Shown: positions 8,531 to 15,486 of the stretch, in pieces
Layout: the number at the start of each line of letters is the position of its first letter
Position numbering within the stretch: the stretch's first letter is position 1
Assembly: GCA_022708585.1 (NCBI GenBank)
Contig: JAKIYJ010000009.1
Coordinates: 1 to 15,742 of the forward strand
DNA from: Bacteroidota bacterium
GTDB lineage: Bacteria > Bacteroidota > Bacteroidia > Bacteroidales > JAKIYJ01
Direction: 5' to 3'
Length of the DNA: 15,742 bases
The notes under the pieces: generated by a model
The model's database searches: none
The model's input: only the letters and a program-made list of their open reading frames with translations
What the model was told of the DNA's origin: nothing
Program-made: the position numbers and the translations under genes

Positions 8531-9703
8531 TTATTGAAAAAGATTTTTCATTCTGTTAAACACATTTTTATCACTTGAAGAGGGTTTAGGGATAAAATTT
8601 TCGGATTTTTGAAGTTTTTGAAGTATATCTTTTTCTTCTTTTGTAAGGTACTGTGGTACCCATACACTAATATTAACAAGCAGGTCACCACGACCATATT
8701 TATTAATTTCGGGAAGGCCTTTACCTTTAAGTCTCATTATTTTAGCTGGTTGGGTTCCAGCGGGTATTTTAATTTTAGCTTTACCTTCGAGCGTGGGTAC
8801 TTCGATAGTAGTGCCAAGAGATGCTTCTGGAAAACTCAAAAAATGATTATAAATAAGATGATTGCCTTCTCTTTTTAAATAAGGATGTTCTATTTCTTCA
8901 ATTTTAATAATTAAGTCGCCTGGTATTCCATTGCGAGGAGCCGCATTACCCTTTCCGCTAACAGTAAGATGCATACCTTCGCTAACGCCAGCTGGAATAG
9001 CAATGTTGATAATCTCTTCAGATTTAACTATACCATCTCCATTGCAGGTACTACATTTTTCTGCTATAATTTTACCTTCACCGCCACAATAGGGGCAGGT
9101 AGAACGGCTCTGCATTTGTCCCAGAAAAGTATTTGTAACCTTTGTAACATAACCTGCTCCATGACAAGAAGTACAGGTACTGTATGAAGCACCTTTTTTA
9201 GCACCAGTACCATTACAATCTTTACATTTAACATATTTGTTTAGCTTGATTTTTTTTTCTACCCCGCTTGCAATTTCTTCAAGTGTAAGTTTAAGATTTA
9301 CTCTAAGATTTGTACCTTTACTGACATTATGACTTCTTTGTCTACTGCCGCTACTGCTACTTCCGAAGCCACTAAAAGCACCGCCAAAAAGATCATCAAA
9401 ACCAAAACTGTCTCCAAAATGTCTTCTAAGAATATCTTCAACGCTCATACCTGATCCAAAACCACTGGAAGCATCTCCCGAAAGTCCAGCATGACCATAC
9501 TGATCATATTTACTTCGTTTTTCAGGGTTGCTAAGGACTTCGTAGGCTTCGGCAGCTTCCTTGAATTTTTCTTCTGCTGCCTTATCACCTTGATTCCTGT
9601 CAGGATGATATTTTAAAGCCAACTGCCTGTATGCCTTTTTTATTTCAGCTTCTGAAGCATTTTTGTCAACACCAAGTACTTCGTAGTAATCTCTTTTAGC
9701 CAT
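8531..9703 (-). CDS. dnaJ: Chaperone protein DnaJ (Hsp40)
   Basis: A full-length (390 residues) type I DnaJ. The N-terminal J domain carries the essential HPD at 33-35. A Gly/Phe-rich linker occupies about 72-118. The zinc-binding domain has all four CxxCxGxG motifs intact, starting at Cys 160 (CKDCNGTG), 177 (CTSCHGAG), 203 (CPYCGGEG) and 217 (CSTCNGDG). The C-terminal substrate-binding domains follow. It delivers unfolded clients to DnaK and stimulates its ATPase in the cytosol. It lies 47 bp downstream of grpE on the same strand and is probably co-transcribed. DnaK itself is not in the window. No CIRCE operator (TTAGCACTC type) was seen nearby, so heat-shock control is not apparent from the DNA. 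Confidence 0.97.
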   Translation of the reverse strand: MAKRDYYEVLGVDKNASEAEIKKAYRQLALKYHPDRNQGDKAAEEKFKEAAEAYEVLSNPEKRSKYDQYGHAGLSGDASSGFGSGMSVEDILRRHFGDSFGFDDLFGGAFSGFGSSSSGSRQRSHNVSKGTNLRVNLKLTLEEIASGVEKKIKLNKYVKCKDCNGTGAKKGASYSTCTSCHGAGYVTKVTNTFLGQMQSRSTCPYCGGEGKIIAEKCSTCNGDGIVKSEEIINIAIPAGVSEGMHLTVSGKGNAAPRNGIPGDLIIKIEEIEHPYLKREGNHLIYNHFLSFPEASLGTTIEVPTLEGKAKIKIPAGTQPAKIMRLKGKGLPEINKYGRGDLLVNISVWVPQYLTKEEKDILQKLQKSENFIPKPSSSDKNVFNRMKNLFQ

Positions 9704-9749
9704 TATAAATAAAATTAAATTAACTTTTTATAAATAAAAAAAACAATAA

Positions 9750-10466
9750 TCATCCACCCACAGAAACTTTTGCATGCCTTATAACTTTTCCATTTAGCAA
9801 GTATCCCTTTTGTATTTCTTCTACAATTGTTCCTTTTTGGGCATCATTATCAACAGTTGTTGTTTTTAAAGCTTCATGAAAATCAGTATTAAACTTTTCG
9901 CCAATACTTTTTATTTCTTCTATACCATTACGAGATAATACTCCTATAAACTTTTGTTGTATTAATTTAATACCTTGAATAACAGATTGTATATCAGTGG
10001 TTTGTTCAGCTGCTGCTATTGCTCTTTCAAAATCATCTGCAACAGGCAAAAGTTCCAATATCAAATCACAAGCAGCACTTTTAATTAATTCTGCTTTCTC
10101 TCTCATTGTCCGTTTTCTGTAATTATCATAATCAGAATATAATCTAAGATATTTGTCATTTAATTCAGCAATTTGTTGTTTCAAAGTTTCAATTTCATTA
10201 TTTATACTTTGATCAACCTTTGATGCAACTACAACTTCTTCATTTAATTGTGTTTCTTTTGCAGTTCGTGTTTCTTCCCCTTGATTTTGACCTTTTACCT
10301 GTGTTTGACCTTCTGTTTCACCTATACTTACTTCTTCTTTGTTAATTTGTTTTTCCACTTTTTGTTCATTTTTATTTTCAGTTTCCAATTGAATATTACT
10401 TTCTGCAAAATTGTCAGTTTGTTGCTTGACAAATCGTTTTTCTTTTTTTACCTTGTTATTTTTCAT
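9750..10466 (-). CDS. grpE: Nucleotide exchange factor GrpE
   Basis: The 238-residue protein releases ADP from DnaK to reset the chaperone cycle. Residues from about 85 on match GrpE: a long coiled coil (IETLKQQIAELNDKYLRLYS), then the family stretch DYDNYRKRTMREKAELIKSA, LLPVADDFERAI, and a C-terminal beta domain ending GYLLNGKVIRHAKVSVGG. The first 80 or so residues are low-complexity, rich in Glu, Gln, Lys and Thr, and longer than in the E. coli protein. Such charged extensions vary within the family. It is the first gene of a grpE-dnaJ pair and faces away from the surface-protein gene across a 566-bp intergenic region. ATG start gives a lysine-rich N-terminus with no earlier in-frame alternative of note. 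Confidence 0.95.
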   Translation of the reverse strand: MKNNKVKKEKRFVKQQTDNFAESNIQLETENKNEQKVEKQINKEEVSIGETEGQTQVKGQNQGEETRTAKETQLNEEVVVASKVDQSINNEIETLKQQIAELNDKYLRLYSDYDNYRKRTMREKAELIKSAACDLILELLPVADDFERAIAAAEQTTDIQSVIQGIKLIQQKFIGVLSRNGIEEIKSIGEKFNTDFHEALKTTTVDNDAQKGTIVEEIQKGYLLNGKVIRHAKVSVGG

Positions 10467-10673
10467 AATGATTTAAGAATCTAATAATAATTATAAAACT
10501 TGTATCAAACTTTGTTAATATAAATGCTTTAATAATTGAAATTATATAAAATATACAATAGCCTTATTTGGCTTACAATATTTTTGCCAGATAATTAAAA
10601 GAGACAAAGTGACAGGAATCACAATAGAATTTTATTATTTTATGGTCAGAAAGTCAGAAAGTCCGTAATGTTT

Positions 10674-10727
10674 ACCCTGTTAAATAACATCAAATTTTCA
10701 AGAAAAATTTGATGTTACGATTTGAGC
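10674..10727 (+). repeat. Palindromic repeat unit 1 (with hairpin)
   Basis: A 54-bp unit with three parts: A (ACCCTGTTAAA), a hairpin, and B (CGATTTGAGC). The hairpin has two perfectly complementary 14-nt arms, 10685-10698 and 10704-10717, and a 5-nt loop CAAGA. The unit is identical, base for base, to 10787-10840. Its B part is also inverted at 10762-10772, forming a larger stem-loop. Confidence 0.9.
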
Positions 10728-10761
10728 GGTAAGAGTTTATTTAATATATAACAGTTAACTT

Positions 10762-10784
10762 GCTCAAATCGTATTTAACAGGGT
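10762..10784 (-). repeat. Palindromic repeat unit 2 (inverted, hairpin absent)
   Basis: Read on the minus strand this is part A joined directly to part B of the flanking 54-bp units (ACCCTGTTAAA-TA-CGATTTGAGC), without the 31-bp segment that holds the hairpin. Where the full units have TA on both sides of the insert, this one has a single TA. Together with the start of unit 3 it forms a 12-bp perfect palindrome with a GA spacer (10773-10798). Confidence 0.9.
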
Positions 10785-10786
10785 GA

Positions 10787-10840
10787 ACCCTGTTAAATAA
10801 CATCAAATTTTCAAGAAAAATTTGATGTTACGATTTGAGC
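10787..10840 (+). repeat. Palindromic repeat unit 3 (with hairpin)
   Basis: An exact second copy of the unit at 10674-10727, including the 14-bp-stem hairpin. The complete identity over 54 bp implies recent duplication or ongoing gene conversion. It is followed by AAAAGGG and then by the solo end of the dispersed repeat 28 bp further on. Confidence 0.9.
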
Positions 10841-10867
10841 AAAAGGGATTATCTTAAAAACTTATAA

Positions 10868-10903
10868 TTGAGTCTACTCCGAAAACTCATTTTTATCTTA
10901 AAT
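10868..10903 (+). repeat. MITE-like dispersed repeat, copy C (solo end)
   Basis: Thirty-two of 36 positions match the TTGAGTCTACTC end of copy A (2341-2480) by hand alignment, and the match fades after that. It is therefore a solo end, a decayed copy or a truncated insertion. It lies upstream of the surface-protein promoter, in the same orientation as copy B. Confidence 0.6.
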
Positions 10904-10964
10904 ATGTTATAAATAACCACATTTGCTTAACCAAAAAATAAAATAAAATTTATTAAAAAAAATA

Positions 10965-10993
10965 TTTGATTTTAATTTTTTTCATTATATTTG
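10965..10993 (+). promoter_or_regulatory. Bacteroidota-type promoter for the surface-protein gene
   Basis: A TTTG at 10965-10968 and TATATTTG at 10986-10993 are separated by 17 bp. This fits the -33 (TTG) / -7 (TAnnTTTG) consensus of the primary sigma factor in Bacteroidota. Transcription would start around 11000 and leave a leader of about 33 nt that is AT-rich and lacks a Shine-Dalgarno motif, also usual in this phylum. Confidence 0.7.
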
Positions 10994-11032
10994 CAAAAAG
11001 TTATTTAATTATTAATTTAAATTTTATTAATT

Positions 11033-11800
11033 ATGAAAAAGTTAATTTTTACAATTGCAATGGTTGTTATTGCAGCAGCAAATTTAACAGCACAGGACGG
11101 AGTGGCCATTAATGCAACTGGCGCTGCCGCCGACCCTTCTGCAATGCTTGATGTAAGCAGCAGCAATAAGGGAATTCTTATACCACGCCTTACACAGGCG
11201 GAACGACTTAGCATTACAGGTCCTGCTCGTGGACTTATGGTTTATCAGATTGACAACAACGAAGGTTTCTGGTATTACAACGGTACTACCTGGCTGCAAT
11301 TTGGCGATAACCTTGGCAACCACACCGCAGCCGATTCTCTTAATATGACCAACAACAAAATTGTAAACCTTGCTACCTGCACCCAAAACCTTGATGCTGC
11401 AAATAAGGAATATGTAGATAATGCAGTGTCTGCTGGGGGTGGGGGATCTTCTCTTGCCGATACTACTTATATGCTCTGCGGCTCAAAACTTCTACCTGTC
11501 GCTTATGGAGGTACATCCTATACTGTACCCGCCGGTAAAATGTGGTCAATAGAAAGCGCAGTTTATACCCACTACAGGCGTCCAGTTGCAATTACATCTA
11601 TTAATGGATTGACTTATGGTTTTGCTTACATAGTAAATTATTCATTATATGATACATATTATGGTTATTATGTTTATTGTATCGCTACTCCTTATTTTTT
11701 GCCTGCTGGAACAACTGTTACGTTTAATGTGGGAGATAGTTCATACCCATCTGAGAGGGGTCTTGTAAGTATTAAGGAATATAAGATGGTGATTCAATAA
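11033..11800 (+). CDS. Secreted modular surface protein with tail-fibre-like stalk motif
   Basis: The 255-residue protein starts with a clear signal peptide (cleavage at about residue 20, LTA-QD). Residues 22-90 form a module common in secreted Bacteroidota proteins: GVAINATGAAADPSAMLDVS, then KGILIPRLT and GLMVYQIDNNEGFWYYNG. Residues 97-131 (LNMTNNKIVNLAT ... DAANKEYVDNAV) resemble the repeated segment of phage tail-fibre and trimeric stalk proteins. A GGGG linker at 135-138 leads to a different Tyr-rich C-terminal domain. The DNA changes with the protein: 11101-11340 is near 50% GC by my count, while 11641-11700 is 13 of 60. No T9SS tail is seen. It is preceded by a good promoter. Function is unknown; adhesion or appendage structure is a guess. 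Confidence 0.75.
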   Translation: MKKLIFTIAMVVIAAANLTAQDGVAINATGAAADPSAMLDVSSSNKGILIPRLTQAERLSITGPARGLMVYQIDNNEGFWYYNGTTWLQFGDNLGNHTAADSLNMTNNKIVNLATCTQNLDAANKEYVDNAVSAGGGGSSLADTTYMLCGSKLLPVAYGGTSYTVPAGKMWSIESAVYTHYRRPVAITSINGLTYGFAYIVNYSLYDTYYGYYVYCIATPYFLPAGTTVTFNVGDSSYPSERGLVSIKEYKMVIQ

Positions 11801-11864
11801 TATTTATTGTTTTGTCTTTCTGTTTAAAAGAGAGAACATTTTTTAGTTAAGGGGTTAAACATTA

Positions 11865-11898
11865 TTGCAACATTAATTACAGTTAGAAAATATTTTTG
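11865..11898 (+). promoter_or_regulatory. Possible promoter for cysH
   Basis: TTG at 11865-11867 and TATTTTTG at 11891-11898, spaced by 23 bp, fit the loose Bacteroidota -33/-7 pattern. The spacing is at the long end of the accepted range. It would give a leader of roughly 60 nt before the cysH ATG. No riboswitch-like structure was recognised in the leader. Confidence 0.4.
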
Positions 11899-11961
11899 TG
11901 AGTTCCTGATATTATCTTTTTTATACATAAAATAATATTGTATAAATTGCATTAATATTTT

Positions 11962-12702
11962 ATGAATTTTAATACAATGTGTGATAATGACTTAAATAAG
12001 GAACTTGCCACTAATTTGGACAATAAATTTTCAGGGCAAAAACCATCTATAATTATTGAATGGTTTACTAAACATTATAAAAAAGAAGAAATTGTTTTTA
12101 CTACCAGTTTTGGAGCAGAAGACCAGGTTCTTACCGACATTATTGTTTCGATAGACAGTAAGATTATTTTTCTTACAATTGATACAGGCCGTCTTTTTCA
12201 GGAGACATATAATACAATGGAACGCACTGTCGAGAGATACGGCATAAAAATTAAAACAATATTCCCTGATTACAAAATGCTTGAAAAAATGGTTGATGAT
12301 AAAGGCATAAATCTTTTTTATTATTCTGTTGAAAACAGAAAACTTTGTTGTAATATCAGGAAAAAGGAGCCATTAAACAGAACTTTAAAAAATTTCAAAA
12401 TATGGATAACCGGATTAAGGAGGGCACAATCTATAACAAGAAACAATATGCGAACAGTAGAATGGGACGAGGAACACAAGATGATTAAAGTGAATCCATT
12501 GATAGACTGGAGCGAAAATGATGTATGGGATTATATAAAACAAAATAACATACCATATAATTCTTTACACAATAAAGGGTTTCGCAGTATTGGCTGTTTG
12601 CCTTGCACACGTGCAACTGGTACAGAAAATGATATACGTGCAGGCCGCTGGTGGTGGGAAAACCCCGAAAATAAGGAATGTGGATTGCATACTGATAAAT
12701 GA
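11962..12702 (+). CDS. cysH: Thioredoxin-dependent APS reductase (CysH family, Fe-S type)
   Basis: The 246-residue enzyme reduces activated sulfate to sulfite in the cytosol for cysteine synthesis. It has the PP-loop ATPase-like TTSFGAED at 47-54, DTGRLFQET at 74-82, and the catalytic C-terminal ECGLH at 239-243. Two cysteine pairs, CC at 129-130 and CLPC at 212-215, ligate a [4Fe-4S] cluster. Their presence indicates preference for adenylyl sulfate (APS) over PAPS, as established for this family. The mechanism passes through an enzyme-thiosulfonate released by thioredoxin, which links it to the TrxB encoded at 3911-4855. No cysD, cysN, cysI or sulfate transporter gene lies beside it here. 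ATG at 11962 is used; an in-frame ATG five codons later is possible. Confidence 0.93.
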   Translation: MNFNTMCDNDLNKELATNLDNKFSGQKPSIIIEWFTKHYKKEEIVFTTSFGAEDQVLTDIIVSIDSKIIFLTIDTGRLFQETYNTMERTVERYGIKIKTIFPDYKMLEKMVDDKGINLFYYSVENRKLCCNIRKKEPLNRTLKNFKIWITGLRRAQSITRNNMRTVEWDEEHKMIKVNPLIDWSENDVWDYIKQNNIPYNSLHNKGFRSIGCLPCTRATGTENDIRAGRWWWENPENKECGLHTDK

Positions 12703-12736
12703 TAAATAATAGAAAAAACAATAGATAAATTGAAAT

Positions 12737-12877
12737 TTAAATTCATTCTGAAAAGTCGTTTTTATTTTAAATCACTTTTTTTGATAAAATAAATTAAAAA
12801 TTTCATAGATAAATTAATTAAAAATATAGATTAATTTAATTATAATTTAATTTATAGATTTTTAGGAGTGAATTCAA
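12737..12877 (+). repeat. MITE-like dispersed repeat, copy B
   Basis: A 141-bp AT-rich element between cysH and the deiminase gene, matching copy A (2341-2480) in the opposite orientation along its full length. Its ends form a clear imperfect terminal inverted repeat. Extending slightly outward, 12734-12758 and the reverse complement of 12856-12880 agree at 20 of 25 positions (AAATTTRAATTCAYTC...). It encodes nothing and has no obvious target-site duplication. Confidence 0.78.
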
Positions 12878-12943
12878 ATTTGTAAAATAAATATAAAAAA
12901 TATATAAAATTAATTTTTAGAACCCACCTTAAAAAGTTAAAAA

Positions 12944-14359
12944 ATGTTTTCTAAAAATGTTATACCATATTATACAATCATTATTATGTGTTTTTTTATG
13001 TTTTTTGCACAAAAAATCATATCTCAAACAATTCAATTCACAATGCCAAAAGAGGAAACAGAACATGAAGGGACATGGTTACAATGGCCTCATCAATATG
13101 AATATGGCATAACATACAGAAATAGATTGGATGCTACATGGGTAGCAATTACAAAGGCTTTGGTTACAAATGAAAAAGTACATATTATTGCTTATAATGC
13201 AACAGAACAATCACGTATAACAAATCTTTTGACTGCTGCGAATGTACCCCTTGCAAACATTGATTTTTATTTATTTCCTACCAATGATGTTTGGGTAAGA
13301 GATAATGGACCTGTATTCGTATTCGACAACAATGATGTAATGTACATAGAAGATTGGGGTTTCAATGGCTGGGGAGGAAAATTTAATTATAACAAATGTA
13401 ATCCAATCCCAACTTATGTTGGTAATTCAACAGGAATAAATGTTATAGATTTAAATTCTGTTATGGTTCTTGAAGGAGGTGCAATAGAAATTGATGGTAA
13501 TGGTGTATTAATGGCTACAAAAAGCTCCATATTGAGTCAAAGTCCCCCCAATTCAGTACGAAATCCTGGTATGTCAGTTGCACAGGCAGAATCTTTTTTT
13601 ACTCAATATCTTGGTGTTAATAAGTTTATCTGGCTTGATGGAGTTGCAGGCGATCCTGATGATGTAACCGATATGCATATAGATGGTTTTGCAAAATTCA
13701 CCAATGACAGTATAATAGTAACTATGAATACTGCTGATTTAACTTACTGGGGAGTGCCATCTTCCGATATTAATATTTTGTATAATTCAACCAATATAAA
13801 TGGGAAACCTTATTCTTTTGTTTTTTTGCCTTTAACACAAAATAATGTAGTTACAACTTATGGAAACAATCTGGGATACAAAGGTTCTTATGTTAATTAC
13901 TATATTGCCAATAAAGTTGTTTTAGTACCAAATTATAATGATCCCAACGATGTAGTTGCAAACTCAATAATTCAGAATTTATATCCCAACAGAAATGTTA
14001 TAGGTATAGATTGCAGGAATTTATATGAAAATGGTGGCATGGTACATTGTGTTACCCAGCAGCAACCTCAAAGCAGTAATCAGATGGGATTAAACAATCA
14101 GAAAATTAATAAAACCAGTATTAACATATATCCCAATCCTGCATCATCTTCAATTAGTGTAAATTTTACAACATTTATTAATAATGGAGAACTGATTATC
14201 TATAATGTATACGGTAAAGAAGTTAAACGTATCTCTAATATTTCAGGACAAGAAATTACTTTTGAAATTAATCTTTCATCTGGTATGTATTTTTTATCCC
14301 TGATTAAGGGGGATGAAAATATTTTAGTTGAAAAATTTTTAATTGTATCGGATAGATAA
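12944..14359 (+). CDS. Secreted PAD_porph-family deiminase (agmatine or peptidylarginine deiminase) with T9SS sorting domain
   Basis: The 471-residue protein has a signal peptide (residues 1-27), a deiminase domain (about 33-375) and a C-terminal type IX sorting domain (about 392-471, INIYPNPASSSISV ... SSGMYFLSLIKG). The catalytic domain keeps the family residues: GTWLQWPH near 43-50, WVRDNGP with Asp 120, LEGGAIEIDG with Glu 177, DMHIDG with His 245 and Asp 247, and GGMVHCVTQQQP with nucleophile Cys 369. Enzymes of this fold hydrolyse a guanidine group to a ureido group plus ammonia. Cytosolic relatives act on agmatine. Porphyromonas gingivalis PPAD, also T9SS-exported, citrullinates C-terminal arginines. 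Export makes an extracellular target likely, but residues seen here do not settle which. It stands alone, after repeat copy B. Confidence 0.88.
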   Translation: MFSKNVIPYYTIIIMCFFMFFAQKIISQTIQFTMPKEETEHEGTWLQWPHQYEYGITYRNRLDATWVAITKALVTNEKVHIIAYNATEQSRITNLLTAANVPLANIDFYLFPTNDVWVRDNGPVFVFDNNDVMYIEDWGFNGWGGKFNYNKCNPIPTYVGNSTGINVIDLNSVMVLEGGAIEIDGNGVLMATKSSILSQSPPNSVRNPGMSVAQAESFFTQYLGVNKFIWLDGVAGDPDDVTDMHIDGFAKFTNDSIIVTMNTADLTYWGVPSSDINILYNSTNINGKPYSFVFLPLTQNNVVTTYGNNLGYKGSYVNYYIANKVVLVPNYNDPNDVVANSIIQNLYPNRNVIGIDCRNLYENGGMVHCVTQQQPQSSNQMGLNNQKINKTSINIYPNPASSSISVNFTTFINNGELIIYNVYGKEVKRISNISGQEITFEINLSSGMYFLSLIKGDENILVEKFLIVSDR

Positions 14360-14500
14360 TATCTTCTGAAATAGCATTAGACCAGTTATGATGTACTTAT
14401 TCAAAGTTATCGCAGTATTTATGTACACTTAAATATGGATATGGTATAGAATTATAAGTATCTCAAAAAAAATAACAAAATCTCAAAAACAAATAAGTAT

Positions 14501-15418
14501 TTATCTGCATTTTAATTTTCTGGCAAATTTTTTAGCATATCTGTCGCCCAGAGTTGCGGCTGTTTTAATATCAGAACACGCCATACTTTTGCGTCCACAA
14601 TTAAGTTGAGCTATACCTCTATTAAACCAGGCATCAACGGCTTTGGGTTGAAGGGCTATAACCTTTGTATAATCTTCAATGGCTTTTTCGTATTCTTCCA
14701 TTAAATCGTATATCAATGCACGATTATAATAAGCATCAGAAAATGTTGTATCAAATTTAATGGCATTAGTATAATCATTAATAGCCTGTGTTTTTTTATT
14801 AACAAGTTCAAAATCATAAGCTCTTAAATAATAAGCAATAGCACTGTAAGGATTTTTATTAATAAAAGATGAATAGGAAAAAATAGCTGCTTCATATTCT
14901 TCCAATTTATCATAAGTCTTCCCTATTTCGAGATAAACCTGATAATAAGAAGGTGAGTATTTAATAACATTTTTAAAATCTTCAAGAGCTTTTTCATAAT
15001 TTTTTAACTCATAATGCAACAATCCTCTTTTAAAATAGCCAATAGCGAAACTATCATTTATTTCAATCACTTTATTAAGATCGGCTAAACTTTTCTTAAA
15101 CTTTTTCATTAATTTATAATCCATTCCACGGTTTAAATAAGCTTCGGCAAAAGACGGATTAATAGAAATAACGGCTGTATAGTCTTTTATAGCAGCCTTG
15201 TAATTACCCATTAAATCATAAATAATTGCTCTGTTGTAATATGCATCAATATAATTATTTTTTAAATTTATTGCCTGGGTATATTCATCTATAGCTCCCT
15301 GTTTGTCGCCGGCCATATATTTTGAAAAGGCATTAACAAAATGTTCATCAGCAGTTTGAGCAGTAGAATTCATACAAAAAATAACTATAATTGGGATTAT
15401 CAATAAAAATTTTTTCAT
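14501..15418 (-). CDS. Secreted protein of eight tetratricopeptide repeats
   Basis: The 305-residue protein has a signal peptide (KK, hydrophobic core, cleavage near STA-QT at 20). It is then almost wholly TPR: eight consecutive 34-residue units from about 23 to 294, with no insertions. Repeats 2 and 7 are especially alike (DAYYNRAIIYDLM and DAYYNRALIYDLM), pointing to internal duplication. The C-terminal cap includes NCGRKSMACSDIKTAATLG and ends in a basic tail KKFARKLKCR. Such proteins form superhelical scaffolds binding peptides or partner proteins, here in the periplasm or at the cell surface. The partner is unknown. It lies 68 bp downstream of the TPM-like gene on the same strand and could share its transcript. 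Convergent with the deiminase gene. Confidence 0.85.
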   Translation of the reverse strand: MKKFLLIIPIIVIFCMNSTAQTADEHFVNAFSKYMAGDKQGAIDEYTQAINLKNNYIDAYYNRAIIYDLMGNYKAAIKDYTAVISINPSFAEAYLNRGMDYKLMKKFKKSLADLNKVIEINDSFAIGYFKRGLLHYELKNYEKALEDFKNVIKYSPSYYQVYLEIGKTYDKLEEYEAAIFSYSSFINKNPYSAIAYYLRAYDFELVNKKTQAINDYTNAIKFDTTFSDAYYNRALIYDLMEEYEKAIEDYTKVIALQPKAVDAWFNRGIAQLNCGRKSMACSDIKTAATLGDRYAKKFARKLKCR

Positions 15419-15486
15419 AATATTTTAAGATTAAAAAGTTAAAATTTTAGATGTATATCATAAAATATATAACAAAATAGATATTG

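Larger units (their letters stand above)
10467..11032. other. Divergent intergenic region rich in palindromic repeats
   Basis: This 566-bp region separates grpE (-) from the surface-protein gene (+) and has no credible ORF. From left to right it holds AT-rich sequence presumably containing the grpE promoter, an 8-bp tandem repeat AGAAAGTC x2 near 10650, the nested palindromic units at 10674-10840, a solo end of the dispersed repeat at 10868-10903, and a good plus-strand promoter at 10965-10993. Confidence 0.7.

Noticed and set aside
10248..10484. A 78-codon plus-strand ORF, Phe-rich.
   Set aside because: It is the antisense of the Lys/Glu/Gln-rich N-terminus of grpE, whose codons read as Phe, Ser and Leu on the other strand.
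10556..10600. Possible stem AGCC-TTATTT-GGCT flanked by TTGTA-like repeats upstream of grpE.
   Set aside because: The stem is only four base pairs and no pairing extends it; too weak to call an operator or terminator.
9704..10673. CIRCE heat-shock operator upstream of dnaJ or grpE.
   Set aside because: No TTAGCACTC / GAGTGCTAA inverted pair was found.
10674..10840. Two identical 54-bp direct repeats separated by 59 bp, superficially like a minimal CRISPR.
   Set aside because: The units are internally palindromic hairpins, an inverted partial copy sits in the 'spacer', there are only two copies and no cas gene is nearby.
11084..11386. A 100-codon minus-strand ORF inside the surface-protein gene.
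   Set aside because: It falls in the GC-richer part where stops are rare on both strands; it has no family features and opposes a gene with signal peptide and promoter.
12485..12746. Two overlapping minus-strand ORFs of 71-78 codons at the end of cysH.
   Set aside because: They are antisense shadows of the conserved CysH C-terminus, with no start context or recognisable domain.
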